Part shown: piece by piece, positions 25,294 through 35,578 of the stretch | How the letters are laid out: every line of letters begins with the position of its first letter | Position numbering within the stretch: the stretch's first letter is position 1 | Assembly: GCA_022826665.1 (NCBI GenBank) | Contig: JAJDUK010000057.1 | Span: 1 to 47,006 of the forward strand | Origin: Alphaproteobacteria bacterium | Lineage (GTDB): Bacteria; Pseudomonadota; Alphaproteobacteria; UBA828 | Direction of reading: 5' to 3' | Length of the DNA: 47,006 nt | Notes under the pieces: model-generated | The model's input: only the letters and a program-made list of their open reading frames with translations | The model's database searches: none | What the model was told of the DNA's origin: nothing | Made by a program: the position numbers and the translations under genes

Positions 25294-27099
25294 CTAATGG
25301 GCGTCGTCCGCCTCCGCGCCGGCGGAGAGGCCACCCGCGATCTTGCGCGTGACTTGGGCGGCGAGGTCGTCCTCCGGCTTGAGGGTGAGCACGCGGCGCC
25401 ATTGGAATCGGGCTTCGTGCAGTCGGCCCACCTGCCAATAGGCGTCGCCCAGGTGATCGTTGATGATCGGATCGCCCGCCACCAGCTCCACCGCCCGCTC
25501 AAGCTGGTGGACCGCCTCCTCGAAGTCGCCCAGCCTGTAGGCCACCCAACCGAGGCTGTCGACGATGTAGCCGTCGTCCGGCCTGAGCTCGACGGCTTTC
25601 TCGATCATCGACTTGGCTTCGTCGAGATTGTGGAGCTGCTCCACCCATGAATAGCCGAGATAGTTGAGGACCAGCGGCTGATCGGGCTCCAGTTCGAGCG
25701 CGCGCTTGAAGTCGGCCTCGGCCTTGGGCCACTCGCCCAGGCGCTCGAACGCGATGCCGCGCACGTAGAACAGGCGCCAGTGGCGATATTCGACCGTCTC
25801 GATCCGCCCGACCGCGATGTCGTAGGCTGCGGCGGCCTCCGCGTATTGCTCATCCCTCCTGAACACGTCGCCGAGGACGGAGACGGCGTCGGTGCGCTCG
25901 GGCTGCTCATCCGCCATGCGCCTCAGCGTCGCGACCGCCTCATCCAGACGGTCGAGATCCGCGAGACCGCTCGCAGCGCGGAGTTGTGCCGCCCAGGAGA
26001 AGTCCGACCCGTCCGGAATGGACCGGTAAGCATCCACCGCAGCCTCCAGCCGCTTGGCGTCTTCGAGAATCTCGCCGATCAGGAAACGGGCCGAGTCCAG
26101 ATCGTCACGGAGGAAGAGCGCAAGGCGCGCGTAAATCAGCGCGGCTTCACCGTTGTCCCGCTGCGGCACCGAGGCCGCCGCGCCCAGCAGAGCCTCCGCC
26201 AGCCCCTCGCGCGCATCCGAGACGAGGGGCGGTACCGCCTCGCCGGCTTCGACCGCCGCCAACACGCGTTCGACCCAGATGATGCCGGGGTTCTGGTCAC
26301 GGTACTCTTCGTAGATTGCGCGGGCCTCGACGACGCGTCCGGCCCGCATCAGCACGCTGCCGAGCGCCACCACCGGGCGGTGCGAGCCGCTGGAGGTCGC
26401 GATCTCTTTCCGCAGCAGTGCCTCGGCCTCCGCCTCGCGCCCGGCAAGGTCGTTTATCAGGCCAGCATGGAGGTTGAAGAAGGACTTGTAGGAATCGCGA
26501 TCTCCAAGCGGTGCCAACGCCGCCAGCGACGCCGCGTCCGAGCCGGCTCCGGTGTGCATCCACGCCTCGGCGAGCGGTACCAGCAGGGCATAGACACTCT
26601 GCCGCTCAATCTCGCCGATTCGTTCCAGCGCCTCTTCGTAGTCGCCGTTGCGCGCATCCCGCAGCCCAAGAACGAATTGCGCCAAACGTCCGCTCGCCGG
26701 GACATCGAGCAGCCGCTCGGCCAGCGCGGCTGCCTCTTCCACCCGTCCGTCGGCGACCAGCAAGGACACGGAGCGGCGCAGGAGAGAGGGATTGTCCGGA
26801 TCCTCGACCAGCACGCGCTGGAGGTGCTGGGCTGCCGCAGCATAGTCACCGCGGGCATGAGCGTAGCGGCCGACAAGATAGTTGCCGAGCGGCGAGGCCT
26901 CCTCCCGGTGAGCGCTGGCCGCGGGCTCCGGCGGCATGGGAGGAGAAGGCGGATCGGCCGCCGTGAGTCCCGTGATGCTTGACCCGCCGATGAGACCGGC
27001 GGCCACGGCCCCATTCAACAAGGCAATTGCGCCGCGGCGCCACTTGCGCAGGTCTTCCCGACGTGGGGAAGCGTCCTTCCCTGCCCTACATGTTGGCAT
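25294..27099 (-). CDS. Exported or membrane-anchored TPR protein
   Basis: A 601-residue protein made mostly of tetratricopeptide repeats. After a basic start, a hydrophobic segment (about residues 24-46) serves as signal or anchor, then comes a Pro-rich spacer ([10 protein letters not shown]). Repeats run from about residue 72 to 590, clearest in the last third, where successive A-x-x-x-Y-x-x-A and L-G-x-x-x-x-x-L-G-D patterns appear (for example N-Y-L-G-Y-S-W-V, then [12 protein letters not shown]). Such proteins scaffold envelope assembly. The ATG overlaps the ETF-QO stop region by 14 bp, so translation is probably coupled. The TPR-ispE neighbourhood is common in Rhodospirillales (general knowledge). 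Confidence 0.85.
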   Translation of the reverse strand: MPTCRAGKDASPRREDLRKWRRGAIALLNGAVAAGLIGGSSITGLTAADPPSPPMPPEPAASAHREEASPLGNYLVGRYAHARGDYAAAAQHLQRVLVEDPDNPSLLRRSVSLLVADGRVEEAAALAERLLDVPASGRLAQFVLGLRDARNGDYEEALERIGEIERQSVYALLVPLAEAWMHTGAGSDAASLAALAPLGDRDSYKSFFNLHAGLINDLAGREAEAEALLRKEIATSSGSHRPVVALGSVLMRAGRVVEARAIYEEYRDQNPGIIWVERVLAAVEAGEAVPPLVSDAREGLAEALLGAAASVPQRDNGEAALIYARLALFLRDDLDSARFLIGEILEDAKRLEAAVDAYRSIPDGSDFSWAAQLRAASGLADLDRLDEAVATLRRMADEQPERTDAVSVLGDVFRRDEQYAEAAAAYDIAVGRIETVEYRHWRLFYVRGIAFERLGEWPKAEADFKRALELEPDQPLVLNYLGYSWVEQLHNLDEAKSMIEKAVELRPDDGYIVDSLGWVAYRLGDFEEAVHQLERAVELVAGDPIINDHLGDAYWQVGRLHEARFQWRRVLTLKPEDDLAAQVTRKIAGGLSAGAEADDAH

Positions 27100-28726
27100 A
27101 GTTGGGGCCGCCCCCGCCTTCGGGCACCACCCATACGATGTTCTGCGTGGGGTCCTTGATGTCGCAGGTCTTGCAGTGCACGCAGTTCTGCGCGTTGATC
27201 TGCAGGCGCGGTGGGCCGGCGTCGTCCTCCACGATCTCGTAGACGCCGGCCGGGCAGTAGCGCTGCTCCGGCGCGTCGTAGAGCGCGAGATTCACCCCTA
27301 TCGGCACGCCGTCGTCCTTGAGCGTCAGATGCGCGGGCTGGTCCTCCTCGTGATTGGTGTTGGAGAGGTAAACCGAGCTCGGCTTGTCGAAGGAGACGAC
27401 GCCGTCCGGCTTCGGATAGGCGATCTTGGGCGCATCGGCAGCCTTCTTGAGGCTCTTGTGGTCTTGGCCGTGGCGGAGCGTCCAGGGCAGCACGCCGCCG
27501 CTCCAAAGCTCCATGAAGCTGATGACGGTGCCGGCGGCGAGCCCCCAGCGAAACGCCGGACGGCAGTTCCTGACCTGCCTGAGCTCCTTCATCACCCAGG
27601 AGCGGCGCAACGCCACCGGGTAGGCGTCGAGCGGCTTGGTGCCGTCGTCGGCCTCGCCCAGCGCAGCGAATGCGGCTTCCGCCGCCAGCGCGCCGCTCTT
27701 CATCGCGTTATGGCTGCCCTTGATCTTAGGCACGTTGAGGAAGCCCGCGGCACAGCCGATCAACGCACCGCCGGGAAAGACGGTTTCGGGAATCGACTGG
27801 TATCCGCCCTCGTTGATCGCGCGCGCGCCGTAGGCCAGCCGCTGGCCTCCCTCCAGCACGGGGCGGATCACCGGATGGGTCTTGAAGCGCTGGAACTCGT
27901 CGAAGGGCGAGAGATGCGGGTTCTCGTAGTCGAGCGCGACGACGAAGCCGATCGAGACAAGGTTCTCGTCGAAGTGATAGAGGAAGGAGCCGCCGTAGGT
28001 GCGGCTGTCCAGCGGCCAGCCGAAGCTGTGCTGGACCAAGCCCGGCCGGTGCTTGCCGGGCTCGATCTCCCAGACCTCTTTGAGGCCGATGCCGTAGGTT
28101 TGCGGGTCCGAGCGCTTCCGCAAATCGAACCGCTCGACCACCTGCTTGGTCAGTGAGCCGCGCGCACCCTCGGCGAACAGCGTGTATTTCGCGTGCAGCT
28201 CGACGCCGGGCTCGTAGCTCGCCTTCTGGCTGCCGTCCTTGGCGATGCCCATGTCGCCGGTGGCGACGCCCTTGACCCGGCCGTCCTCGTGATAGAGCAC
28301 CTCGGCGGCGGCGAAGCCGGGGTAGACCTCGACGCCGAGCTCCTCCGCCTGCTGGCCGAGCCAGCGGCAGAGATTGCCGAGGCTGATGATGTAGTTGCCG
28401 TGGTTGCGCATTTGCGGCGGCAGCAGCGCGCCCGGCATCCTGATGCCGCCCTTCCTGGTGAGGTAGCGGAACTCGTCTGCGCGCGCCGGCGTGTTGAGCG
28501 GCGCGTCCTTTTCCTTCCAGTCCGGGATCAGCTCGTCCAGCGCACGCGGCTCGAAGACGGCGCCGGAGAGGATGTGGGCGCCCACCTCGGAGCCCTTCTC
28601 GAGCACGGTCACGCTGATCTCGCGGCCGGCATCCTCGGCAAGCTGGCGCAGGCGTATCGCAGCGGCGAGCCCGGCGGGACCGGCCCCCACGATCACAACG
28701 TCGAACTCCATCGATTCCCGGCTCAT
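27086..28726 (-). CDS. Electron-transfer flavoprotein-ubiquinone oxidoreductase
   Basis: A 546-residue membrane-associated enzyme that passes electrons from ETF (fatty-acid, amino-acid and sarcosine/dimethylglycine oxidation) to ubiquinone. FAD binding: [13 protein letters not shown] near residue 11. Quinone-region landmarks include G-A-H-I-L-S-G-A-V and [14 protein letters not shown]. The C-terminal 4Fe-4S motif has C-P-A-G-V-Y-E and [13 protein letters not shown]. All cluster cysteines are present, and length matches the family. ATG 28726 was chosen since the family starts here and the upstream frame is low-complexity. Head of the ETF-QO / TPR / ispE run. Confidence 0.95.
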   Translation of the reverse strand: MSRESMEFDVVIVGAGPAGLAAAIRLRQLAEDAGREISVTVLEKGSEVGAHILSGAVFEPRALDELIPDWKEKDAPLNTPARADEFRYLTRKGGIRMPGALLPPQMRNHGNYIISLGNLCRWLGQQAEELGVEVYPGFAAAEVLYHEDGRVKGVATGDMGIAKDGSQKASYEPGVELHAKYTLFAEGARGSLTKQVVERFDLRKRSDPQTYGIGLKEVWEIEPGKHRPGLVQHSFGWPLDSRTYGGSFLYHFDENLVSIGFVVALDYENPHLSPFDEFQRFKTHPVIRPVLEGGQRLAYGARAINEGGYQSIPETVFPGGALIGCAAGFLNVPKIKGSHNAMKSGALAAEAAFAALGEADDGTKPLDAYPVALRRSWVMKELRQVRNCRPAFRWGLAAGTVISFMELWSGGVLPWTLRHGQDHKSLKKAADAPKIAYPKPDGVVSFDKPSSVYLSNTNHEEDQPAHLTLKDDGVPIGVNLALYDAPEQRYCPAGVYEIVEDDAGPPRLQINAQNCVHCKTCDIKDPTQNIVWVVPEGGGGPNYANM

Positions 28727-28855
28727 GCGCGCTCTCGATTGTCGCGGAAAAAAACCGCTGCGCAAGCGCCCGCCGCTGCGGAACACAGAATGGGCCTAGC
28801 GAATGCAAGTTGGGTCCCTACGCCGGGAGTGGAGCTTTGTGGCACGATAAGCACT

Positions 28856-29836
28856 ATGAGATTACTAGCCACGGTCGCCCTCGCGGTCGTGATCTCGGTT
28901 GCGAGCGCGAGAGCGGATGGAGTGGGCTTTCGCGACATCAATGTCGAGGTGGACGGAGAGAAGCTGGTCACCGCGCTCTGGTATCCGACCGATGGGGCAA
29001 ACGGGCGGACGGTTGTCGGCCCGTTCACCATGGACGCGAGCCGAGGGGCGCCGCTCGGCGAAGGTCAGTACGGCCTCGTCCTGCTATCGCACGGGACCGG
29101 GGGCGGCCGCCTGAATCACCGCGACACGGCGATTCGTTTGGCCGAGAGCGGTTATATCGTGGCCGCGCCGGAGCACGCTGGCGACAGTTGGCGTGACGGC
29201 AGATACAGCGGCACAGCGGAGAATTGGCGGCGGCGCCCGCACCAGCTAAGCGCGGAGCTGGATCGGCTCCTTGGCGACGCCGAGTTCGGCCGCCGCATCG
29301 GCCCGACGCGCATCGGCGCCGTGGGGCACTCGGCTGGCGGCTACAGCGTGCTCGCCCTGATCGGCGGCCGGGCGGACATGGCCGTGCTGGCGCATCACCG
29401 CACCCGTCATCGCGACGAAGATGCGGAGTTTTGCAGCTACGGCCGGCCCGGAGGGCAGAACGAGCTACCGATGCCCGACCTTGCAGACCGGCGGGTTGCT
29501 GCCGTCGTGGCCGTGGCGCCGGTGGGCGCGCTCTTCGGGGACGGGGCGTTTTCCGGCGTTGCGGTACCGGCTCAAATACATCGCCTGGAAACTGACAGCG
29601 TGCTGCGCGAACCTTGGCACGCGGAGCACATCGCAGCCCTGATGGGGGATCATGCGACCTTGGTCACCCATCCGGAGGCACACCACTTCGCCTTCATCAC
29701 GCCGTTCCCGGCTGCGTTGGCCGATCAAGTGGGCGCCGCGGGGCGCGATCCCGAAGGCTTCGACCGGCGCGCCTTCCTCACGGAAATCGACGAGCAGATT
29801 CTGCGCTTCTTCAACGCCGCCCTGCCCGCGCCGTGA
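28856..29836 (+). CDS. Exported alpha/beta hydrolase
   Basis: A 326-residue hydrolase resembling platelet-activating-factor acetylhydrolase / dienelactone-hydrolase-like bacterial proteins. A signal peptide (M-R-L-L-A-T-V-A-L-A-V-V, ending A-R-A-D at about 20) directs it to the periplasm. The nucleophile serine lies in G-H-S-A-G-G-Y-S (about residue 160), and the oxyanion loop is L-L-S-H-G-T-G-G. A histidine-rich stretch T-H-P-E-A-H-H-F-A-F near the C-terminus probably holds the catalytic His. The frame is open for about 660 bp upstream, antisense to ETF-QO, but the signal peptide fixes the start. The substrate is unknown; esters or short amides are likely. Confidence 0.85.
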   Translation: MRLLATVALAVVISVASARADGVGFRDINVEVDGEKLVTALWYPTDGANGRTVVGPFTMDASRGAPLGEGQYGLVLLSHGTGGGRLNHRDTAIRLAESGYIVAAPEHAGDSWRDGRYSGTAENWRRRPHQLSAELDRLLGDAEFGRRIGPTRIGAVGHSAGGYSVLALIGGRADMAVLAHHRTRHRDEDAEFCSYGRPGGQNELPMPDLADRRVAAVVAVAPVGALFGDGAFSGVAVPAQIHRLETDSVLREPWHAEHIAALMGDHATLVTHPEAHHFAFITPFPAALADQVGAAGRDPEGFDRRAFLTEIDEQILRFFNAALPAP

Positions 29837-29860
29837 CGCCGGCCGGGCGGCGTTCTGCGG

Positions 29861-31558
29861 CTAGGCGTCGGCGACGTAGCCGTAGTCGCGGCGTGCGGCC
29901 TCCGGTGTGACGTAGCCTTCTGCCAGGTCTTCTTCCACCGCCTCGGACGCGCGCTCCCTGGGCTCGCCGTAGCCGCCCCCGCCGGGGACGATGAGGCGCA
30001 CGCGATCTCCCGGACGCAGGCGGATATTGGCGTACTTGGACGACGACGCCTTACCGTGGGTTTCGGTCACCGGGCGCCAGTCGTTCGCGCCCTCGGGCCG
30101 GACCAGGGTCGCGCCCACCGCACCCTCCTTGCCGCCGAACAGGCCCCACGTCTTGATCCGGTGCCGGTCGGTGCACTGGCTCGCGGTGATCTCCGCCGAC
30201 AGCGTACGCAGGGTCTTGCGGTAGCCGAGCCCGCCGCGATGACGCCCCGGGCCGCCGGAATCCGGCGTCATCGCGAAGTCCTCGACCTGGAACGGGAAGC
30301 GGGTCTCGAACACCTCGACCGGGTTGAAGCGGCAGTTGCCGTTGATGGCGATCACGCAATCGTTGCCGTCCGCGTAGTCGCGCCCGCCCCAGCCGCCGGA
30401 GATCAGATCGTAGCAGGCGAAATACTCGTCATAGTCGGGGTGGTGGCCGCCGAAGACGAAGTTGCCGCCAGTACCGCTCTCTGCCGCCATAGCGCGCTCG
30501 GGTGCACCCTGGGCGAGCGCGCCGATCACGATGAGCGCGAGCCTCGGGTGAGTTTCCGTATTGCCCGCGACTTCCGGCGCCGGGTAGTCGACGTTGGCGA
30601 CGGTGCCGGGTCGGGCCACGATCTTGATCGGCCGGAAGCACCCCGAGTTCTTGGGGATCGACGGGTCGGTCATGTGAAAGAGCGCGTTGTAGGTCGCCGA
30701 CCAGGTGACGCCGAGGGTGGCGTTGATCGGCCCCTTGGCCTGATCGTCGGTGCCTGAGAAGTCGGCGACCAGCTCGTCTCCCTGGACGAAGACATCGACC
30801 TTGAGCTGGTAGGGCTTGTCCTCGATCCCGTCGTTCTCGACGGTGTCCTCGAAGTGATAGCGGCCGTCGGGGAACTGCGAAATCTCGGCGCGCATGCGGC
30901 GCTCGGAATAGTCCATCAAGTCGCTGCAAGTCTCGTTCCAGAGGTCGCGACCGTACTTCGCCACCATTTCCTTGAGGCGCGCCTCCCCGAGATCGAGGGC
31001 ACCGATCATGGCGCGCAGGTCACCGTAGTTGTAACGAGGCGTCCGGACGTTCGCGAGAATCAGCTTCCATACGGAATCGACGTCGCGCCCGCGCTTCATG
31101 ATTTTCACCGGAGGCACGCGCACGCCTTCGTGGAAAATCTCCGTCGCTTCGCCGGCAAAGCCGCCCGGCACCATGCCGCCGACCTCGGCGATGTGGCCGA
31201 TGGCGACGACGAACGCCAGGAGCTTGCCGTCGGCGAAGACCGGCTTGAACAGCGTGTGCTCGGGTACGTGCAGACCACCCCGGTAGGGGTCGTTGTGGAT
31301 GATGACGTCGCCTTCCTCGATCTGGTCGATCGGGATTTCCTCGGCGCAGGTCTTGATCAAGAGCGGCATCCCGCCGATCTGTGCGGGGCAGAACTCGGCG
31401 ACCGAGACCATCTCGCCGTCGGTGTCGGCGATGGCGCAAGTGAAATCGAGGCCCTCGTTGAAGATCGTCGAATAGGACGTCTTCATCAGAGTGATTCCCA
31501 TTTCCCGGCAGATCGACACCATCGAGGAATCGATGATGTTCATCGTCACCATGTCCAT
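29861..31558 (-). CDS. Hydantoinase B / N-methylhydantoinase-type subunit (copy 1)
   Basis: A 565-residue protein of the HyuB/AcxB/ApcB family, whose members pair with HyuA to open hydantoins, oxoproline or related cyclic amides, or to carboxylate ketones, at the cost of ATP. Family landmarks include Y-S-T-I-F-N-E-G-L-D-F-T-C near residue 29, D-V-I-I-H-N-D-P-Y-R-G-G-L-H (about 84-97), A-D-F-S-G-T-D-D-Q-A and the C-terminal G-G-G-G-Y-G-E-P. A GGGGAGGG ribosome site precedes the ATG. No HyuA gene lies beside it in the window, which is atypical, and it is only distantly similar to copy 2 at 40438-42222. Confidence 0.9.
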   Translation of the reverse strand: MDMVTMNIIDSSMVSICREMGITLMKTSYSTIFNEGLDFTCAIADTDGEMVSVAEFCPAQIGGMPLLIKTCAEEIPIDQIEEGDVIIHNDPYRGGLHVPEHTLFKPVFADGKLLAFVVAIGHIAEVGGMVPGGFAGEATEIFHEGVRVPPVKIMKRGRDVDSVWKLILANVRTPRYNYGDLRAMIGALDLGEARLKEMVAKYGRDLWNETCSDLMDYSERRMRAEISQFPDGRYHFEDTVENDGIEDKPYQLKVDVFVQGDELVADFSGTDDQAKGPINATLGVTWSATYNALFHMTDPSIPKNSGCFRPIKIVARPGTVANVDYPAPEVAGNTETHPRLALIVIGALAQGAPERAMAAESGTGGNFVFGGHHPDYDEYFACYDLISGGWGGRDYADGNDCVIAINGNCRFNPVEVFETRFPFQVEDFAMTPDSGGPGRHRGGLGYRKTLRTLSAEITASQCTDRHRIKTWGLFGGKEGAVGATLVRPEGANDWRPVTETHGKASSSKYANIRLRPGDRVRLIVPGGGGYGEPRERASEAVEEDLAEGYVTPEAARRDYGYVADA

Positions 31559-31680
31559 GCTGCGCCCTCCCCGCGCTGGGCCGTGTGCACCACAAAGCGC
31601 GCCCGAGCCGACATTACGGTCTTGCCGCCTGCTTGAGAAGCCGCGCGTTCGCGCGAAGGCGAGCGCTATACTCCCGCCCC

Positions 31681-32478
31681 ATGGCCCGATTCGCCGCGGT
31701 CTTTCTCCTCGTTCTCACCGTGCCAGGTTTGGGCGTTGCCAGTGGGACGACGGTACCGCTGCCGGCGGGCCTCACGCCCGACGCGGAAGCGCGGGTGGTC
31801 GAGGTCATCGACGGCAGCACGGTCCTGCTCGATGACGGAGAGACGGTCAGGCTCGCCGGCATCGAGGCGCCGAATAGTGCGAGCGCCGACGCCGCCTCCA
31901 GCATGGAGCCGTTGGCGGAAAAGGCACAGCAGACGCTCGCCCATCTGGTGCAAGGTCGTCGGGTCGGCCTTGCGTCGGGCGACACCCCGCGGGACCGCTA
32001 CGGCCGCCTGCGTGGTCATCTGGTGCGGCGCGACGACGGAACCTGGATTCAAGGCGCGCTGCTTGCCGCCGGCCTCGCGCGGGTTCACAGCCTGGTCGAC
32101 GACCGCGCGGCGATTCCCGAGATGCTCGCGATCGAACATCGCGCGCGTTCCGAGCGTCGTGGCATCTGGTCGCAGCCTCGCTATCGGGTGCGCACTGCAG
32201 ATGAGGCCGACGGCGGGCTCCATAGCTTCCAACTAGTCGAGGGGCGGGTTAAGGCGGCGGCGGTGGTGCGGGGGCGCGGCTACCTCAATTTCGGCGACGA
32301 CTGGCGCGAGGACTTCACCGTCTCCATCGGGCCGCGCGACCGCCGGCGGTTCGAGACTGCAGACATCGCCATCGAGGATTACGAGGGGCGTATGGTGCGC
32401 GTGCGCGGCTGGGTCGACTCGTTCAACGGCCCCATGATCGAGGCCACCCATCCCGAGCAGATCGAGGTGCTCGAATGA
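31681..32478 (+). CDS. Thermonuclease (SNase)-like exported protein
   Basis: A 265-residue protein. A signal peptide (residues 1-21) is followed by a staphylococcal-nuclease OB fold at about 36-170: V-I-D-G-S-T-V, R-L-A-G-I-E-A-P-N-S (57-66) and D-R-Y-G-R (105-109). Compared with active nuclease (R-L-x-x-x-D-T-P-E), R57 and R109 are kept, but the metal Asp is E62 and the general-base Glu is N65. It may therefore bind rather than cut nucleic acid, or use a changed mechanism. A C-terminal region of about 80 residues follows. A TATACT box ends 8 bp before the ATG and no ribosome site is visible, so a leaderless message is possible. The stop overlaps the M48 start (ATGA). Confidence 0.82.
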   Translation: MARFAAVFLLVLTVPGLGVASGTTVPLPAGLTPDAEARVVEVIDGSTVLLDDGETVRLAGIEAPNSASADAASSMEPLAEKAQQTLAHLVQGRRVGLASGDTPRDRYGRLRGHLVRRDDGTWIQGALLAAGLARVHSLVDDRAAIPEMLAIEHRARSERRGIWSQPRYRVRTADEADGGLHSFQLVEGRVKAAAVVRGRGYLNFGDDWREDFTVSIGPRDRRRFETADIAIEDYEGRMVRVRGWVDSFNGPMIEATHPEQIEVLE

Positions 32479-33962
32479 GGCGCCTCCGCTGCGCGGCCGC
32501 GGCGCCCGTGGCTCTGGCGCTGGGCCTCGCACTGGCCGCAGCCACGCCGCTTCTGCTTGGCGGATGCAGCGTCAATCCGGCGACCGGCGACGAGCAATTC
32601 ACCGCCTTCCTCTCGCCCGAGGAGGAGCGGCGGGTCGGTGCCCAGGAGCATCCCAAGTTGGTGAAGGCATTCGGCGGCCTCTACGACGACCCGGCGCTCC
32701 AGCGCTACGTCTCGAGCCTCGGCGGGCTGCTCCAGCAGACCTCGGAGCAACCCGAGCCGCCCTTCACCTTCGTCGTCCTCGACAGCCCGGAGGTCAACGC
32801 CTTCGCCCTGCCCGGCGGCTACGTCCACGTCACGCGCGGCCTGATGGCGCTCGCCAACGACGAGGCGGAGCTCGCTGGCGTGATCGCTCACGAGATCGGC
32901 CACGTGACGGCCCGCCACAGCGCCGAGCGGTACAGCCACGGCCTCGTCGCGGGCCTGGGTGCGGCAATCCTCGGCGCGGTCATCGACAACCGGAGCGTCT
33001 CGGATTTCGCGAACCTCGCGGTCGGCGCCTACGTGCAAGGCTATTCGCGCTCCCAGGAGCTTGAGGCCGACACGCTGGGCGTGCGCTATTTAAGCCGCGC
33101 CGGCTTCGACGCCACCGCCATGTCGAGCTTCCTGGAGACGATGGGGGCAGAGGCGACGCTCGCAAGCAAGACGGCCGGGAAGCGCGGCGATGGAGCGCAG
33201 GGGGGCCGCTTCGCGAGCCACCCGCGTACCGCCGACCGGGTGCGGGCGGCAGCCGATGCCGCGCAGGCCAAATTCGGCGGCGAGCGCGCCCGCGACGTCT
33301 ACCTCCGGCGCATCGACGGCATGATCTACGGCGATTCCCCTGAAGACGGATTTGTTCGCGGCCGGGCATTCGCCCATCCGATCTTGCGGATCGCGTTCAC
33401 GGCGCCGCCCGGTTTCCGCCTGCGCAACGCACCGGAGGCAGTGGTAGGCACGCACCCGTCGGGCGCCACAGTGCGCTTCGACGAGGCCAGGCTTGCAAAT
33501 CCCTCGATCAGCACCTGGCGCTATCTGCGAGGCGTCTGGGCGTCGAAGGTGGCGTTGAGCAGAATCGAGAGAACTCATGTCGACGGCATGGACGCGGTGG
33601 CCGCCAGCACGCGCGTCCGCACCAAATCGGGCGTGCGCGATGTCCGGCTGGTCGCCATCCGCGCCACGCCAACGCGGGTCTATCGCTTCTTCTTCGTGAC
33701 GCCGCCGCGGCAGACCAGAGAGTTCTCGGCTCCCTTCCGGCAGATGATCGCGAGTTTCAGGCGGCTCGGCGTGGCGCAGGCCGCCAACCTCCGCCCGCTC
33801 AGGCTGCGCGTCGTCGAGGTCGCGCCCGGCGATACCGTGGAATCGCTCGCGGCTCGCATGCCGTTCAACGACTTCCGCACCGAGCGGTTTCAGGTGCTGA
33901 ACGGCCTCGGTCCCCGCGAGCACCTCCGCCCCGGTCAGCTCGTAAAGATCGTGACCGAATAA
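32475..33962 (+). CDS. M48 metalloprotease lipoprotein with C-terminal LysM
   Basis: A 495-residue envelope protease. The lipobox L-G-G-C ends in C31, so it is predicted to be lipid-anchored. The zinc site is H139-E-I-G-H143, with the third ligand in L-E-A-D-T-L-G-V (about 196). Features around S-V-N-P-A-T-G and H-P-x-T-x-x-R resemble the BepA/YfgC group that maintains outer-membrane assembly. The last about 55 residues form a LysM peptidoglycan-binding domain (V-A-P-G-D-T-V-E-S-L-A to L-R-P-G-Q-L-V-K-I-V). It overlaps the SNase-like gene by 4 bp and is probably translated through coupling. Confidence 0.92.
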   Translation: MRRLRCAAAAPVALALGLALAAATPLLLGGCSVNPATGDEQFTAFLSPEEERRVGAQEHPKLVKAFGGLYDDPALQRYVSSLGGLLQQTSEQPEPPFTFVVLDSPEVNAFALPGGYVHVTRGLMALANDEAELAGVIAHEIGHVTARHSAERYSHGLVAGLGAAILGAVIDNRSVSDFANLAVGAYVQGYSRSQELEADTLGVRYLSRAGFDATAMSSFLETMGAEATLASKTAGKRGDGAQGGRFASHPRTADRVRAAADAAQAKFGGERARDVYLRRIDGMIYGDSPEDGFVRGRAFAHPILRIAFTAPPGFRLRNAPEAVVGTHPSGATVRFDEARLANPSISTWRYLRGVWASKVALSRIERTHVDGMDAVAASTRVRTKSGVRDVRLVAIRATPTRVYRFFFVTPPRQTREFSAPFRQMIASFRRLGVAQAANLRPLRLRVVEVAPGDTVESLAARMPFNDFRTERFQVLNGLGPREHLRPGQLVKIVTE

Positions 33963-33988
33963 CCTGAGCCGCAGGCCCCGGCGTGTGC

Positions 33989-35092
33989 CTACTCCGCCGC
34001 CGCCTGCCAGTCGATCTCGGCGCGGAGCCGCGGCATGAGCTCGGTCGCGGTGAGTTCCATATGGCGCCGCCACAGGTCCTTATGGACCCAGTCGTGATGC
34101 GAGACGATCAGGGTCTCGAACGGGCCGGTCTCGTCGCGGAATTCGGCGATCTTCTTGGCCACCGTCTTGGGGCTGCCGGCGGTAACGATGGTGTCGATGC
34201 AGTACTCGGGCGTCACCTCCTCGTCCGGCATGTCGGGGTCCGACTTCAGCATGTGGACGAAGCCGCCGTGACTGGTCACGCCGATGATGTACTTGAAATA
34301 CCAGTAGAACGCGTTGTCCTCGCGCCTGAGGTACTGCCGCGCCTCCTCGTCGGTCTCGGTGATCAGCAGGGTGCGGCCCGCCTTCCACTTGGAAGGGTTG
34401 GGTGCGAGCCCTAGCTTCTTGCGCTCATCGAGATAGTCGCGCCAATGGCCCTTGAGCACGTCGTCGGGGACGAAGTTGGCGGAGATGAACAGCCAATCCC
34501 GTTGGGCGGCGAGACGGATGCTGCCGGAGCCCCGGCTCATCGCCGGGATCATCACCGGCGGATGGGGCTGCTGGTAGGGCTTGCCCATGGCGCCGACGCC
34601 GATATCGGACAGCACGTTGTCCTTGATCTCGAAGTCCCAGTACTTGCCGTGGAACTCGTAGGGCGGGTCCGAGGCCCAGATGCCGTGGATCATGTCGATG
34701 GACTCGACCAGCATCTCCATGCGGTCGAGGTCGGTGATCTTGAACATTTCGAAGTCGGGCGGCGTGGCGCCGGGCCCGATCCCCATCAGGAAGCGCCCCT
34801 CGGAGATATGGTCGAACTGGGCAGCCTGGCCGGCCACGATCGCCGGGTGCTGGTAAGGCAGGCAGAGGACGCCAGAGCCGAACTTGATCCGCTCGGTCTG
34901 GGGCACCAGCGTCGCGAACAGCATCAGCGGCGACTGGATCGGCTCGGAGGGAAGCGCGAAATGCTCGCCGAGCCAGACCTCGTCGAAGCCAACCGCATCG
35001 GCGCACTTGATGATCTCGAAGTCTTCCTTCAGCAGCGTGTGATAGCCCCGCCGAAAATCCTGGATCGGGTGCATGAACATACCGAGCTTCAT
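33989..35092 (-). CDS. LLM-class flavin-dependent oxidoreductase (copy 1)
   Basis: A 367-residue luciferase-like monooxygenase-fold protein using FMN or F420. It starts M-K-L-G-M-F-M-H-P, with W-L-G-E-H-F near residue 44, a strand-turn G-S-G-V-L-C-L-P-Y-Q-H-P (about 92-104), and G-R-F-L-M-G-I-G-P-G-A that marks the flavin pocket. The group includes alkanesulfonate, nitrilotriacetate and limonene-type oxygenases. A GGGAGG site precedes ATG 35092; the upstream frame extension lacks family similarity. Convergent with the M48 gene, 26 bp apart. Confidence 0.9.
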   Translation of the reverse strand: MKLGMFMHPIQDFRRGYHTLLKEDFEIIKCADAVGFDEVWLGEHFALPSEPIQSPLMLFATLVPQTERIKFGSGVLCLPYQHPAIVAGQAAQFDHISEGRFLMGIGPGATPPDFEMFKITDLDRMEMLVESIDMIHGIWASDPPYEFHGKYWDFEIKDNVLSDIGVGAMGKPYQQPHPPVMIPAMSRGSGSIRLAAQRDWLFISANFVPDDVLKGHWRDYLDERKKLGLAPNPSKWKAGRTLLITETDEEARQYLRREDNAFYWYFKYIIGVTSHGGFVHMLKSDPDMPDEEVTPEYCIDTIVTAGSPKTVAKKIAEFRDETGPFETLIVSHHDWVHKDLWRRHMELTATELMPRLRAEIDWQAAAE

Positions 35093-35188
35093 GGTGCGCC
35101 TCCCTGGCGGCGTTCTCTGCGGGTGTCCCACATTATGGTGAGGCCGCGCGCCTGCGTGCAATGGGCGGGCGGCGAGTAAGAGCCCTTC

Positions 35189-35575
35189 TCACCAGAGCCG
35201 ACTCACGCCGTAGCGATCAAAGGTCCTGTCGATTGAGACGATTGCCAGCTCATGTCCCAGGGCTTGCGCGATAAGCATTCGGTCGAAGGGATCGCGGTGA
35301 ATTCCGGGCAATCGCCCGGCACGTTCGGCATCGGCGACGCTGACCGAAAGCGCCTCGAAGCCTTCGTCCGCGATGCAACCGGCGACGTTCGTCGCGACGG
35401 CTTCAGCCTCCGGCAGCTTACCGATACGGTACTTTGTGGCGATTTCCCATGCGGAGGCCGCGCTCACGACGATATCGTTAGCCTCGTCAGCGATTACCCG
35501 ATGTGCAGTTGCAACAAGGTAAGGACTAGCCTCGACCCACCATAGGAACGCATGGGTGTCCAGCAGCACCCGCAC
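35189..35575 (-). CDS. PIN-domain toxin of a VapBC-type system
   Basis: A 128-residue PIN-domain ribonuclease toxin. The acidic residues that hold the metal are D6 (L-L-D-T-H), E44 (A-W-E-I), D98 (in H-R-D-P-F-D-R-M-L) and D116 (I-D-R-T). All are present, so it is likely active. The start is GTG, 3 bp after the antitoxin stop, so translation is coupled. The D-T-H-A-F-L-W-W opening is typical of the PIN group that pairs with Phd/YefM-type antitoxins. No rare-codon or AT bias distinguishes it from the flanks. Confidence 0.9.
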   Translation of the reverse strand: MRVLLDTHAFLWWVEASPYLVATAHRVIADEANDIVVSAASAWEIATKYRIGKLPEAEAVATNVAGCIADEGFEALSVSVADAERAGRLPGIHRDPFDRMLIAQALGHELAIVSIDRTFDRYGVSRLW

Positions 35576-35578
35576 TGA

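Noticed and set aside
28193-28855. N-terminal extension of the alpha/beta hydrolase frame
   Set aside because: It is antisense to ETF-QO, and the signal peptide at 28856 marks a natural start.
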